Origin: Pleurotus ostreatus/Saccharomyces cerevisiae fusant
Lineage: Eukaryota; Opisthokonta
Length of the DNA: 64,000 bases
Assembly: GCA_024196135.1 (NCBI GenBank)
Contig: JAMQCK010000015.1
Span: forward strand, 162,160-226,159
Direction: 5' to 3'
A program made the position numbers and the translations under genes. Under the pieces are notes generated by a model that worked only from the letters and a program-made list of their open reading frames with translations, ran no database searches and was not told the DNA's origin. Below, in pieces: positions 34,714 through 47,300 of the stretch. How positions within the stretch are numbered: the stretch's first letter is position 1; each line of letters opens with the position of its first letter.

Positions 34714-35316
34714 ACTGTGCGCTTCGGGGGACTGAGGATGGGTTGAATTTGAAGGGCCAGTTCTTGACGATATTTATTGCTTTTAATGAAGCCTGCTCAT
34801 GAATAATTTATACTTTCCGAGAGCAATTGCTTTGCGTGGAGTGATGCTCAAATTCATGAAGACAGAACAAGCACTTTCAGGGCCAATTTGTACGAACGCC
34901 CGCGTCGGCAGCTGCCGTAGACACTGGCATCAACCAGCTTGTCTCCGCAAATATTCATGGCATTTCAATGAACAAGAGGTTGTCTCGACCTACCTCGTAA
35001 CGTGAAGATAGACGAAGGCTCCGAGTCAAAGTCCAGATGACAATCACTTGAGCATCGCTGCAGCAAGATCAGCAGTCGTATTAGAAGCACAGAAGTACAA
35101 GTACAATACCAAGCAAAACGTGTATATCGGGTCGCCCCACAGATAGTTTACACATCAACAAGAAAGCATAACGACAACAGCAGAACCCCTCTCTCATCGT
35201 CTATAGCTTAAACTCCCCCCTCAGACCTCAAATTGCCTAGGTCCCCACCTTACTCGCTTGTCAGTCGAGATGGTATGATAAGTGCTAGCCACGTACTCAC
35301 CTCCGGCCCATCCCCC
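34714..35316. other. convergent intergenic region, 603 bp
   Basis: It lies between the 3' ends of the secreted gene B and the Zn2Cys6 regulator. It is AT-richer than its flanks, with no coding or repeat signal seen. Confidence 0.45.
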
Positions 35317-38096
35317 CTACATATGCCCCATCGGTGGGTGGTACGGACGCAGCAGCTGCGTCCACTCGCCCTGCGCAATGCCCACCGCCGCGCCCCACAT
35401 CGTCGGGTCGTCCACCGGCTGCTGCGCGAACTGCTGGTAGCGCTCCATCCCCGTCGGCCCCTGCGACGGCACCCACGCCCGCCCGCCCTGCCAGCCCTGC
35501 GGCGCGTGCCCGGTCGGCATCCCATGGTCCTGCCCAGGACCCGGCCCCTGCTGCTGTTGCTGCTGAGGCGGCGGAGGCGGGGGCGGCGCCATGGAATGGT
35601 ACGCTTGCTGGGGAGGCGCGTCGTAGCGCACAGCGCTCACTAGGCTGTCTGCCACCACCGGTACGGGCGGGCTCGCGCTGACTAGGCCGCCTGGGCTGTC
35701 GGTTGGGACGCTTCCGCTCGTCGAGTATGCCAAGCCGCCGCGTGGGCTCTCCGCAGACGCGGCGGCGTGGCGCGGGTCCCCGCGGTCGTAGTATGGGAAC
35801 GCGAGCCGCCGCACCCTTGCGAACACCTGCGCGCGCTGCTTCTCGCGCCCCTCGGGCGTCGCTCGCAAGAACTCCGGACCATACAACGGCGCAAGCGTCT
35901 CCAGAATATCCAGCGCCTTCGCCGCCAGCCCTGTCGAGTCGTGCCCCTGCGCGGCCTCGAGCGTTGCGAGCGCCTTGCGCACGCTGCCGCGGAAGAGCGA
36001 CGCGCCGGGTTGGTCTGGGTTCGCGATGAGCTGGAAGGAGAAGAACATCGCGGCGGAGAAGCAGTGGAAGGGGCCCCAGTTCATGTGCCCGGGCACGGCA
36101 AGCGTCTCGTGCGCGAGGAAGTCGGGCGAGGACTGGGCGACGAGCGCGATGAGCTTGTCTGCGGAGGCAACGGCGATCTCGAGGGAGGGCGCCATCTTCT
36201 CGGCCTCCTCGCGCGAGACGCCGTTCACCTCGTCTTTGGTGTCTTTGTCGGCGGCTTGCTTCATTGATGCGAGCGCGCTTGCGATTGCGGCGTAGGGTCG
36301 ATGCAGCGTGAAGCGGATGTGGTAGTAGCTGGCGCGGATGATAACGCTCTGCACGCCGAGGCGGCGCAGTGCAGGATCGGTGCTGGCAAGGTTGCGCGCC
36401 AGTCTGAAGTCGTCCAGATCAAGCTCAGCAGGTAGCGCGTCCAGCCACTGCGTCAGCGCGCGATCGTTCGCGAGCACGGACGAGTAAGGCACCGGTCGCA
36501 CCGAGACAGCATCGTCCATGATGTCCCCAAGGATGAAGGCCAGCCGAAAGAGCGCAAGGTTTGGCAGGTACAGTCTCCCCGTCTTGTCGATGGCAGGATC
36601 GCAGTACGACGGCAGCTGCGTATCAAAGTGGTGGGAGGCGATGGACAGCGGCCGCCCGAGTAAGAACGATTGCCAGCGCTCTAGCAGGACGACGTGCCAC
36701 CACGCCCACCGCCGCCGCTCCGCCACATCCCGGTGCATCTTGAACTTGCCCGGATCGCGATGCAGGCCAAGTGCCATTGCAATCATCGTGATCTCGCCCT
36801 TAAGCGCGAACAGTTCCTCGCTATCGTTCTTGAGCAGCGTCAGGTGGTGGCAGCGCACGAGCAGCAGCTCGACGAGCTCAATCGAGTATGCCCGCGGCGC
36901 CTCGGTCCTATGGCGCGTGAGCGCTTCCGTGCACACGTGCGCGAAGGTCTGAGCGATCTCGTCCATCGTGCGCGCGCCGAAGGACAGCAGCAGTGGCGAG
37001 CCAGGATGCAGGTAGCGCATTGCAACGGCCATAATACCCGCCGCGGTCGCAAGCGTAAGGCGGTCAGAGGAGCGATTGTTCTTGTACCGCGTCCAGGCAG
37101 TACGAAATGCCGCTGGACTAACGTGACGATAGACCCAGTTCCCGTACTCGAAGTAGTGCTCAATGAGCCCGTCCATGATGGGCAGCGGAGGGAGCATCTC
37201 GATGAGGTCGCGGTCGTAGCGCAGCTCAGGCGTAGGGGTCTCAGCATCGTTCGGTCCGCGGTCAATCTCCTCGCTGCCACCCTTTTGCTGCGGTGATTTA
37301 GACATGAGAGGCGGAAGAGAAGGGTGAAGCTCACCATCAGTAGCAGCGTCTCACTGCTCGTGGGACCTGCATACAGGCCGCCTCGCCCTTGATGAATTGC
37401 ACCTGTCGGGACGGGTCCACCCGCGGAGACAGACTCAGTGGCAACCTCGACCTTGGGAAGGACCGGCGTCATGGGCCCAAACGGCGCGAGGAGCGGCACA
37501 TTGGCGGGTATGAACTGGTTTGGAGGCGGAGGTGGCTGCGAGGAGAATATGTAGGACTCGAGGAGGGAGATGGAATGGCGCAGGCGGCTGATCTCCTGCG
37601 CCGGGTTGATGTGGCTAAGTCTAACATGAGCGTGGGGAAAACATAGAGATCTCCGAGGACATACTGCACGTCTTCTCCGCGGGCCTCGGGTTCAGGGCCA
37701 CGCGCGTCCTGATAACATGACGCCGTTGTTCCTGCGCGACGCGGTCAGCCATCGAATACAATGGACGCGTTCGACATACCTCGCAGCACGCAGGACGAGC
37801 AGGGGCGGTGTCTGGGTGGCGCATGTAAGTGAGGGGGCGGGGGAGGCGAGGAGGCGCGCACCTGTCGCACTTCAGTTTGCTCTGTCTGCGGTCTCTGCGT
37901 CAGTGGGCCGCCCAGCTTGCACGAAACGGCGCGCGCACCTGCAGGGCTCGCAGTTTATGGCCTTCCGGGCGCGCTTCGTGGGTGGCCTGCCCCCATCGTC
38001 GTTGTCCGCCCGCGGGCGCACGGTCCCCGCGGTCGAGTTCGATTTTATGACCTTGGGCCGCGGAACTCCCGATCCCCCAGCGTCTTGGTCCGCCAT
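35317..38096 (-). CDS. Zn2Cys6 fungal-type transcription factor, 843 aa
   Basis: Exons complement(35317-37287, 37335-37614, 37665-37731, 37780-37811, 37862-37885, 37939-38096). The binuclear zinc cluster is complete: CEPC, KLKC, RPCSSC and a last Cys in TTASC give C49, C52, C59, C65, C68 and C77 with normal spacing. It is spread over four exons, two of them only 24 and 32 nt. A short dimerisation helix follows (QEISRLRHSISLLESYI). The fungal-specific factor domain spans the middle (MDGLIEHYFEYGNWVYRHV, RRRWAWWHVVLLERW). The C-terminal 150 residues are Pro/Gln-rich. It is divergent from the N-demethylase-like gene at 38497 (400 bp) and convergent with the secreted gene, so it is a candidate regulator of both; this is inference from position only. 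Confidence 0.9.
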
Positions 38097-38496
38097 GACT
38101 TTCTGCAGCGCTCGACGGTCGCAGGGACTTGTTCTGCAGGACAAGGAGGGAAGAGGGAGAGTCGGAGATGGAGGCGAGAGGCAAGAACGGCTTTAGCTCG
38201 CAGCTATGCTTTCCGCGTCGCCCTGCACGTCCCCGGCCATCGTACTCGGACACGCCTTCAAACGTCAACCTTGCTCGGTGCTTACAGCTACTCCAGACCC
38301 GTTCCAGTGCGACTCGCCGCGCGGATACGCCGCGGAAGCGTGGAGAGCGCGGACGCTTATTCGGTTCCCCGTCGCTCGCTGGTCGGGACGGCGCTGAGGA
38401 CGGTGTAGGCGTCGAGGCGCGCTGGGACCAGCGGATATGTGTTCAGGCGCGGTACGATAGCAATCTCCACGGTGCGCAGGACTGAGTAGATAAGAC
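38097..38496. promoter_or_regulatory. divergent promoter region, Zn2Cys6 factor / N-demethylase-like copy B
   Basis: 400 bp separate the two divergent starts. CGG triplets, which are half-sites for many Zn2Cys6 factors, are frequent here, but the GC content makes this weak evidence. No TATA box was clear. Confidence 0.4.
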
Positions 38497-40470
38497 ATGG
38501 AAGTCGAACTTGACTTCGACCATCAGGTGAACATGGAAATTCATGTTTCCCATCTCAAGATCAGTTCCCCTTCCCTGCTCGTATGCATGGTCGCACTCGC
38601 CAGTGCACTTGCTCTATATGTCAGGAGGACGTATCTCCGTCGCGTGGACCAGCAAGCCCCAGTGATATCTGCAACAGAGCTCAAGAACCAGAGAGATCGT
38701 ACACCAGGAGGTTCAGTGATCGTCCAAGACGAAGCAGCTCTCCCCGCTCATCATCACCATCAGAATGGCACCCCATACCTCCCCACATATACTCCTTCCC
38801 CTCCGCGGACATCCACTCCACCGCCCGCGGGGATGTTCCCCAGATCACCCCCATCCAATACCGGCCCTTCAAATGGGGGCCGAACTACCAGTGAGTGCTT
38901 ACTCCTCTCTACTTCCCCGTTCTATGGATCCTCTTTCACTTCCGATGACTACAACCTCGAACTGACCTTCCACGATGAACTTACCATTCCCCTCAGCATC
39001 ACCATGGGCCTCAGATCCCTCCCCCACAGCGAGTGGTTCGAGCTCGATAACGAGTACGCGACTTATCAGCGCATTCGGCGGGGGCGAATCGAGAGCAAAG
39101 GGCGGGAAATTCTGCGTATTATTCCCTGTGATAAGGTAGGCGACGGCACCGTGGTGAGAGGGGGGCGGATTGCGCAGGGAGGTGAGCCAAACTCAGTAGG
39201 GGTCCACTTAAGAGAAGTATGGCGACTGACTGAGTATCGTAGCGGTCGAACTCCTGCTCGCTACGGCAGAGTACCTGGCACAACGCTACCCAGAGTCCTT
39301 CGCGCTTGACTCAAAAGCACGCACGATCACCAACCGCGTCCTCGGCGAGACGCACCAGCTACCCACGAGCATCTGGGCTGACGAGAAATCTGGCATCTTG
39401 CGTGAAGTCTGGCTCGAGGAAGGCGAGGCGGCGCTGAAGACGTGTGCGCTTCTGTAAGTCCATCCATCTCACAAGTGTTCAAGGTCTCTGAATCTCATCC
39501 ACCCATATCCTTCGCAGCGTCCCCGACGACCTCGCCCTCCTCGCCGAGGGCACTGACGGCAAGTACTACCTCCAGGGCGGCGCCATTCTCGTCCCCGGCA
39601 CCTGGCGCCTCCGCGAGAAGCTCGGCATGAAGCTCGAAGATATCCATGTAGAGGGGAAGGTGCCGAGGTGTGAGTGGCAGCCCTTTCTCTACTAGAATAC
39701 ACACAACTGTGCCGAGGATATGGGGTGCACCAGCAACGTCGGGAGCGAAACTAGCCTTGACCGTCAATGAAGGCAGTCTACTGACCGCCGCCTCCAGACG
39801 AACAAGCCCTCCGCCCCTCCATGGACCGCTACTTCGCGCGCCTCGCGGTCGATAAGCCAGTCGTGCGCGTCAACTATGGCGTGCAGGTCTTGCCTTCTCG
39901 GCCCAGCGGTGCCACCCTCGGCGACGACCCCGACGAGCTTGCCTGGGCCGCTACGACGATGGGCGAAGAATTCCCTGACGAGACTGAACAAGACGACAAA
40001 CCAGAGACAGGTCAGGACGCCCCGAACGCAGACCTCCGCCGCCACGCCCAAACCGCCGAAGTGCGCCCCGAGAGGCTGCGCCTGCGCGTGGAGAGGCAGA
40101 CGCTGAGGCGGTTGCCTGGGACGGGCATCATCGTCTTCGGCATCCGCACGTACCGGTACTTGATCTCTGATATCAAGGATGAGGTGGAGGACGGCGCGAC
40201 CACGGCAACACTGTCTGGTCAGGAGAATTCTGCTCCGGACTCCGTAATGGCAGGCAAGGCGGAACACACCGCCACTGACAAGGAGAAAGAAAGCGTCGGC
40301 GCCCGTCTCGCAAGCGCCCTACGCAGCTGGCCGGATGACGTGCGGCGGTACAAAGTGAGCCTTTGCCCCCATCTTGCGTACTCCAGGACAGGGTTGACCG
40401 CAGTGTTTTATAGGGCGGACATACGTGGGGCGATACGGTCATCGAGTATCTAGAATCGAAGTCAAGTTGA
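38497..40470 (+). CDS. Haem-dependent oxidative N-demethylase-like protein (former DUF3445), membrane-anchored, copy B
   Basis: Exons 38497-38710, 38764-38890, 38997-39181, 39243-39453, 39518-39669, 39798-40354 and 40414-40470 give 500 aa. All six introns fall at the same positions and phases as in copy A at 3394-5163; exons 3 and 5 even have equal length. The N-terminus has one hydrophobic anchor (LLVCMVALASALALYV, about residues 27-42). The domain shows ITMGLRSLPHSEWFELD, AVELLLATAEYLAQRYP, YYLQGGAILVPGTWRL and RLRVERQTLRRLPGTGIIVF. The protein diverges most from copy A at the N-terminus and in an acidic linker near DETEQDDKPETG. The reaction and substrate are unknown. The start could also be Met13, which still keeps the anchor. 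Confidence 0.85.
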
Positions 40471-40927
40471 TTGTATCAAGTAAAGAAAATGTAAGATACA
40501 ATGTAAAGCATTTGCACAGATCGTGCACGATGGCAAGCGTCGAGCCTCACAAGCCAGTGTCCGTTCACTTCACCCTAATGACTGTCAGACTGCTACTGAT
40601 CGCTACTGGTCTTCGGTTTGAAAGACAGCTAACACAACCCCGACTTGAATACGACCATCGATAGCTACAAGTACACTTGGGAAACTTCTACAAGGAATTC
40701 TACAACAACATGGAGACAAGGATAGCTCAGCGACAAAGAAGGCCAGGACCACGCGCCTACACGCGCAGCCCACGCCTGGGTATAACAGCGGAAAACACGA
40801 CAACGAACGACAGCGCGGATAAACGATAGCGAATGGAAGCCAAACGAGAAACCAAAGCGAACGAACGCAGAGAACAGCTCAAAACACCCCCATACCACTA
40901 AGCAACCGAAGCTCCCGCCCAGAAAGC
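40471..40927. other. convergent intergenic region, 457 bp
   Basis: It lies between the 3' ends of the N-demethylase-like copy B and the LRR gene. No feature was recognised beyond probable 3' UTRs. Confidence 0.4.
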
Positions 40928-42757
40928 TCAGAGCTCTTGGCTCCCCTCACTCCCCATCTCGCTCCCCGGATCCGTCATCAACTCCCGCACCAGCACATCC
41001 AGCTCCCTAACCTTCAGCACCCCCGTCAGCCGCTCCATCATCTCCGCCTTCGTCCCCGCGGCGATGATCTTCGGGTTCACAGCGGCATGCGCGGCGAGGT
41101 TGCGCTTGAGCGCCGCCGCGGACAATTGGGCGCAGAGCGCGGGGTTGGTGATGAGGGGCGGGGTCGGGTAGAGGAAGTATTTGAGGTGCATGGCTGGACG
41201 TACGTTTAGATATCGTAGGAGGCCAGAGTATACGAAAGGGCGAAGGAAGACTCACTGTCAATGTAGTCCTCGCACTCCTGCGGGATCTCAATCTCCATAT
41301 TGCGGTCCTCGTCCATGATGATCTGCGCGAAACGCCGGAGGCCGGCCATGCCGATGGTGGTGTCCAAGACAGAGAGGTACGAAAGTTTCTGCAGAAGTAT
41401 GAGCGCTGGGACCGCATCGTCGTCCACATCAGCGTTGCCGGCGACAGAAAGCCAGGTGAGCGAGCGCTTCAGTGGGACGAGCAGGTATATGCTATGTAGT
41501 GCGTAGAGTGAGCATTGAGGAGAACGCGACTACGGAGGATATATGCATACGCTTCGTTGCTGATGTTCGTGTTGTCCAACATGAGCATTGCGAGCCGAGG
41601 CAGATGGTGGATATGGATGAGGTCGAAGTCGTGTAGTCGAGTCCCTGAGCAGGTCAGCTCCGTCAAGAACAGGAAGCTATTCGGCTTGCTGAACACTGCA
41701 TCCCTTGATCAGTAGTCATCTCAAACTAGCTGAAGACAGCGCATATACCCGGAAAGATATCCTGCCCAGCCAAGTTCAAGCCATCCTCGTCGAAGAGCGA
41801 AGTCGTCAGAGCAAGCGAGCGGATCTCGGAGGTGCGCAGTATCGACAGAATCGCGGCGTTCAGCAGCCCGTTGTCCGCGAGGAAGTCAGCGATCGATTGG
41901 TGCCCGAGGTTCGAGAGCGCATATAGTCGCTCCTTGAGTCGGATGCCGGGGAGAAGAATGCTCAGACGGTCGATGAGATTGGAGACGCCGCGAGGGGATT
42001 CAGAGCCAATGTATGGGCCGTAGAGTTCCTCTACAGGTATCAGTCAGTACCGCTCGAGAGGCTCAACGTATAAGCCAAGCGCACCTTCGAGCTGCTGGAC
42101 CTTGATCTTGACTTCTTCCTGAATAGCCAGCTCCTCAGAAATGCGTCGCTTCTTCGGTAGACGGATCGGAGAGTACGGCGGCGGAGGCGCAGAGTCCGGG
42201 TCGTACACATCGAAGTCGAGGCACTCGTGCTTGACGACGACGTCGAAGGAGCTGTCCTGGTTCGACATCTGAGACCGATCGAGCTGCGAGGGTCCGTTGA
42301 AGTCGCTGAAGTCCGAGAGCCTGCGCTTGGGGCGCACAGTCGCGGGGGGCCTGAAGTCGAAGTGCGGGAACGGGTGCCGCGTAGTACCATCGCATACAGT
42401 CGAGTCGAGCTGCGAGAACGAGCTGTCGAAAGGAGGGTCGCTGCCTAGCGTGAGGTTGCTGCCGAGCGTCAGGTCACCGCTGATGGAGGAGTATTGCGCG
42501 CGAGGGAGTTGGGGAGAGTGCAGCTCGAATTTGGTGGTGCTGCGGGTATTGTGGGCGGGGCGCGGCTGTGATCCTGGTTCTTGGAGCGCATTCTGGAGGA
42601 GGCGGGCGAAGGAGAGGAGCGGGTCTTCGCCGAGGGCGCGCTGGGCGTAGGAATCGCGAGCAACTTGGCGCCGGAGGGATTCGAGGTATGAGGTCGCGGA
42701 GAGCGTAGGGCAGTACAGCGGGTTCTGCTCGTCGACGACGGGACACGACTGGTACAT
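40928..42757 (-). CDS. leucine-rich-repeat protein, 533 aa
   Basis: Exons complement(40928-41193, 41256-41491, 41551-41695, 41749-42030, 42085-42757). The first 200 residues are Ser/Pro-rich with a basic patch ([26 protein letters not shown]) that could be a nuclear localisation signal. A helix region [12 protein letters not shown] follows, then about six degenerate leucine-rich repeats ([73 protein letters not shown]). The C-terminus is helical with an acidic end. No F-box was seen. The start at [11 protein letters not shown] (42757) was preferred; the frame is open further upstream to 42967. Confidence 0.75.
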
Positions 42758-43097
42758 GGTTATCTGAGGGAGCGTAAGGGAGGTGGGAAGATGAGGGGAG
42801 GAAGAGAGTGAGGTAGGACTGGCGATGGTGATGATGGTCGCGGTCAAGGAGCTGTTGAGGGCAGGCGCGGAAGGCGCACGTCCCGGCGCGTTCTTCTGAG
42901 CTTCCTTGACATTGACATTGACATGCCAATGTCGATTTGTGGCGTCGCATTTCTCTCCCCACTTCATCTTTGCTGGACGACAGCAGAAGGTCTGCGTGGT
43001 GGAAATTGGGGCAATTCAGTCGAGTTTCACAACATCACCGTCGTCGCGGCGAAATCCTCTGCATCACAGATAGTATTCTGCACACCGCATGAACAAA
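42758..43097. other. intergenic region, 340 bp
   Basis: It is the promoter side of the LRR gene and the terminator side of ESF2. No repeat or RNA gene was seen. Confidence 0.4.
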
Positions 43098-44029
43098 CTA
43101 GAACACATTACTGAGAACATCCCCGATATCCTGACTCCGAACAGGCTCTTCCCGTCTTGGCTTCTTGACCTTTTTCTCCGCGTCATCGGCCGGCCGTTTG
43201 CGATTATTAGGCTTGAGCTCGAAATCTTCCCCCTTCTCCTTCTTGCGCTGGGCCCGCTTGTCGAGAACCCGAGCCAACTCGACGTTCTTGAGGTATTCGC
43301 GTTGCTCGCTTCTCGACTGCTGCAGCTCTGCGCGCAGTTTGGCGGTATGCACAGCGCCTTCGTGGGCTAGGGAACATGCTATTAGCATGAGAATGAGGAT
43401 GGTCATCGGTACACTCACCGACTTGCTCAGTGAGCATATTCCACTTGAATTTTGGTAGATATTTCATGGTCCATACATCGTCGTAAAATCGTGTCCCCTT
43501 CTTGCCACCGATGGGTTGTGCGTTAAGAAGTTCGGCGACGCTGCGCGCGATCTTCTTGTCCTTAAACTCGACCCAGCCTTCGGTGAAGTGTGCTTTGTTC
43601 GTCGATGTATACTTCTTGCGAAGATATGCACGCTTGGGGTCTGTCACGATGGATAAGCATGCGTCAATATGTGTTTGCAGGGCACGCACCTTCTTGCTGG
43701 AGGTATACTCTGCCGACTTCCCCATACGCGCTCATGAGGTGGCGGACCTTGGCTGGTCGCATGCCAGGGGGTATGCGGGATATATAGATGATGCCAGCTT
43801 TGTCCTGGGCCGCCTGGAACGCAGCAAGGGCTTCACGGGTTAGAGGCTTGACGGTCTTCGGACCGGCAAAGCCTGCTGGATCGAAGACAGATTCGGGGTC
43901 GTGCTCTTCGTGCTCAGAGCCCGGTTCAGAGCCCCCCTCATGGTCAGAGCCTTCCTCGTTCTCAGAAGGCAAGGGGGAGCGGGAGGACTCCGCGTCCGCC
44001 TCGCCTTCGAATTTCTGTGCGGGGGACAT
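43098..44029 (-). CDS. ESF2: Esf2/ABT1-type pre-rRNA processing protein
   Basis: Esf2 is a nucleolar RRM protein of the small-subunit processome that stimulates the helicase Dbp8. Exons complement(43098-43366, 43419-43640, 43690-44029) give 276 aa. The acidic N-terminus ([15 protein letters not shown]) leads into an RRM with [13 protein letters not shown] as its first strand, GEVGRVYLQ, then [24 protein letters not shown]. The segment [21 protein letters not shown] is characteristic of the Esf2/ABT1 family. The C-terminus is basic ([20 protein letters not shown]). The start at 44029 gives [10 protein letters not shown]; ATGs at 44035 and 44047 would add a few residues. It shares a 300-bp divergent promoter with ARS2. 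Confidence 0.92.
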
Positions 44030-44329
44030 GATGATCGCAGAAAACAATGGACTGCGCCACTATTTCCCAAAGCGGAAACATTTGAATCTCCGCCCGAAAG
44101 CGTCCGGCCGGATTTGCTGTCGCGCGCTCGGCTTCGCCAACGACGCCCAAAGACGCCAGCTCCTCGCCGAGCCCGTCGCGCAAGTCCGTCGTTGCCACTG
44201 CTCTCCTCAGGTCTGTTTATTATGCTCGACCTCGTACTCCTGCGGGCTCTGATATGCCTTTCGCCTCCTCGCCTCTGTCCGCGCACTTTCTCAGTTTCGT
44301 TATTGTAACCCGCGACCGACGACGCTGCC
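44030..44329. promoter_or_regulatory. 300-bp divergent promoter of ESF2 and ARS2
   Basis: The start codons of two RNA-metabolism genes are only 300 bp apart and point away from each other. No TATA box is evident on either side, as is common for housekeeping genes. Confidence 0.6.
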
Positions 44330-47300
44330 ATGTCCTGGCCTGCTCCGTACCCTCCGCCCCCGCGGCGCTCGCGCTCGCGCTCCCCTGCGCGCGGCATGGC
44401 GTATAATGGCGCGCGCCCGCCATTCCCGGAGCAATACCCGCCGCCAGACTTCGACCCTTATTACGAGAGGGAGCGCTCCTACGTGCCGGGCGCGGCTCCT
44501 TACGACCGCCCACCCTATGAATACGGTGGCAGGCGCAGGAGCAGGAGCCCCGGAGGGGATGAATGTACGTGGCGCGTTGTTCATATGCGTTTGTGGCCTG
44601 ACGACGCGTTATTAGCTCGCAAACGCCGCCGCTCTGCGTCTCCCTACGATCGAGACCGGTACGAGCCAAGGCCTCGGTATGCGGATGACTATGGTGCGTG
44701 TCATCCACGATGGGATGCTCGTGTTGGCTAACCGTGCATGGAGACACGCACTCGCGCTCATATGACTACGGGCGCCGCGGGTACGGGGGCGGCCGTCGTC
44801 CGATGGACCCTCGCACGGCCGACTATCCCGTCAGTCTGAGGCAATATGCGGAGTGGTTCCGCTACACCTACCCCGACGATGCTGCCGAGGAAGACAGGCT
44901 GGACAAGGAAGCCGAAGCGGAGGCGGGTGACGGCTCCAAGCCACGCAATGGTCTCAGAACCTTGTGGGAGAAGTATAAGAAGGAGTTTGCGCAGAATCAG
45001 GTCAGTGACACGATTCATTGCTCTCGAAGGACCCAGTTTCTTGTCTACGTGTGCCTTATCCTTGTCGGTCGTTCCACTCCGCTTGTCCGTAGTACTCGTG
45101 GAACATGTTCGCTGAATGACCTATTTAGTTGCAAATCATGTTCGACCATCACAAAAAGTCACCTTGGTTTGCCGAGAAATATGACCCGGCGCCCGAGTTC
45201 GAGCAGATGCGCCAGCGCCTGCGCAAGGAAGGCTGGAAGGGTCGGCTAGCCGCCTTCCTCGACGACCTTGAGGCGGGCAAGTACGATCCAGAGACCAAGG
45301 AGCCTGAGCCCACATCGCCTACGACCAAAGAGCCCGTGAATGGGGATGCTGAGAGCAAGACGAAGCCTGAGGCAAATGGCGAGGAGGACTCGCAGTTTCC
45401 TATGGACACCGAAGAGGACGCTGGTGAAGACGCGAACCGGAACAATGCCAATGGGCAGAGTGACGCGGGGAAGCGACCGGACCAGCGTGACGAGCTGGAG
45501 GTGCCCATCGAGGGTAACCAGGTCATGATCAGGACTATCCCGCCTGACATTGGGCGCACGAAGCTGGAGGAGGTTAGTAGCGCTGTACCAATGTACGACG
45601 ATTTTGCTCATCGGGCTATTGCAGAACATATGCCATCTCCACGGGTATCACTACCTGGCTCTGGGCGATCCCTTGCAGAAGCGCAACTTCTACCGCGCAG
45701 GCTGGATCAGGTTTACTGAGGACGCCGATATGAGCAGTATCATGAACGAGCTGATCGACAAGAAGGTTAGAATATTTGCCTGCGCCAATCAATATCGTCT
45801 CACGAGTTACGCAGATCGACGGTTTCAAGCTTCATGTCACGCACAACCAGCGTCCGTTCACTGGCAAGATCCGCTACGCGCCTGAGGTCGCTAGCCGTCC
45901 CGCGCGCTTAGCGAAGGACCTCGCGAGCGCGCGCCACCTGGCGTCCTTGCTTGAGGACCAGGCTGCTACGCTGCGCGCTCTGAAGGTCAAGAAGCCCCAG
46001 CCGCCGAGGCCTGAAGGTGCACCGGCAGAGGGCGACGAGCCTTTGCCCGAGCCAGAGTACGATGAGGAAGAGGAGGAGCCGAGAGAGCGCGGGACAGATG
46101 CAGTCGAACGCCGCATCGAGACCATCATGCAGAACCTGCAGGAGCAGGGCCTCGTCGACTCGAGCAACGAGAAAGCGTACGAGGAGAAGAAGGTGCGTCG
46201 TGCTCCCTCTTCGTGTGTTGTATTCCACTGACACGGCGTATAGGTGGTGGTATCGCTGGACCTGTTCATTGCCTATCTCAGAGCAGCTTTCAATACGTGC
46301 TTCTACTGTTGCGTTGTGACGGATCATGTTGAGGAATTGCAGCGGAAATGTGTGAAACATGAGCGGAAGCCGCTGAGCGCGGCGCTTGTGGAAGAGCTCA
46401 AGGCCGAGGAGGCCGAGAAGGAAGCGCAAGCGAAGAAGGCGGAGCAGGGTGGCGACGAGGCGATGGATGTGACGGAGGAGGGCGGCCAGCAGGAGGGCGA
46501 GGAGAAGAAAGAGGAGGGCGAAGGGGAGAAGAAGCGGGAGAAGAGGAAGGATGGGGGGAGGGATTGGAAGCGGAATGGTGAGTGGTTGGCCCTTGTCTTG
46601 AAAGGCGCGAGGCTAATACGGCGATAGACGAGCGGTGGCTGGAATGGCACGACTCGAAGTTTGCGCTGCTAGTCAGCAGGGACGAGGTTGACCCTCGCGA
46701 ATACGGCGGCAAGAACTATGACGAGTGAGTGGCTCGACTGCGGGTTGTCTTCGTGTGCTCACCCGATTATCAGGGAGCTTTCCAAAACCGTTGAGCCATA
46801 CATCAAGCGCGAGGAGGAGCACAAGTTCCGCTGCAAGTCATGCCAGAAGCTCTTCAAAGCCGCTAGCTTCGTCGAGAAGCACGTTGCCAACAAGCACCCC
46901 GACCTGCTCAAGCCGCTCGAGGAGCTCACCTACTTCAACAACTTCGCCCTCGACCCGCACCGCATCCAGCCCTTCAGTCACCCGCCACCCGTCTCCGGTA
47001 ACGCGCCTCCACCGCAGGCATTCGGTCTGCCAGCCACCGCGCAGTACGCCCAGCAGCCAGACTACACGCGAGGCGGGTATCCCGATGCCTACGGTGCGCC
47101 CCCGCCGATGTATATGAATGGTCGCGGCGGGTACGATATGCCTCCGTATATGGGCGGCGCGCCAGGCTTTGGGGCCTTCCCGCCTGGCCCTCCGGGTGGC
47201 GGTCGACGTTTGGCAGAGCGCGTTGGCGGGTATGCTGAGCCGTCGATGGGCCTGCCGCCGCCTGGTCCTGGCCTGCCAGCGAAGCCGATGCACCTGCTGG

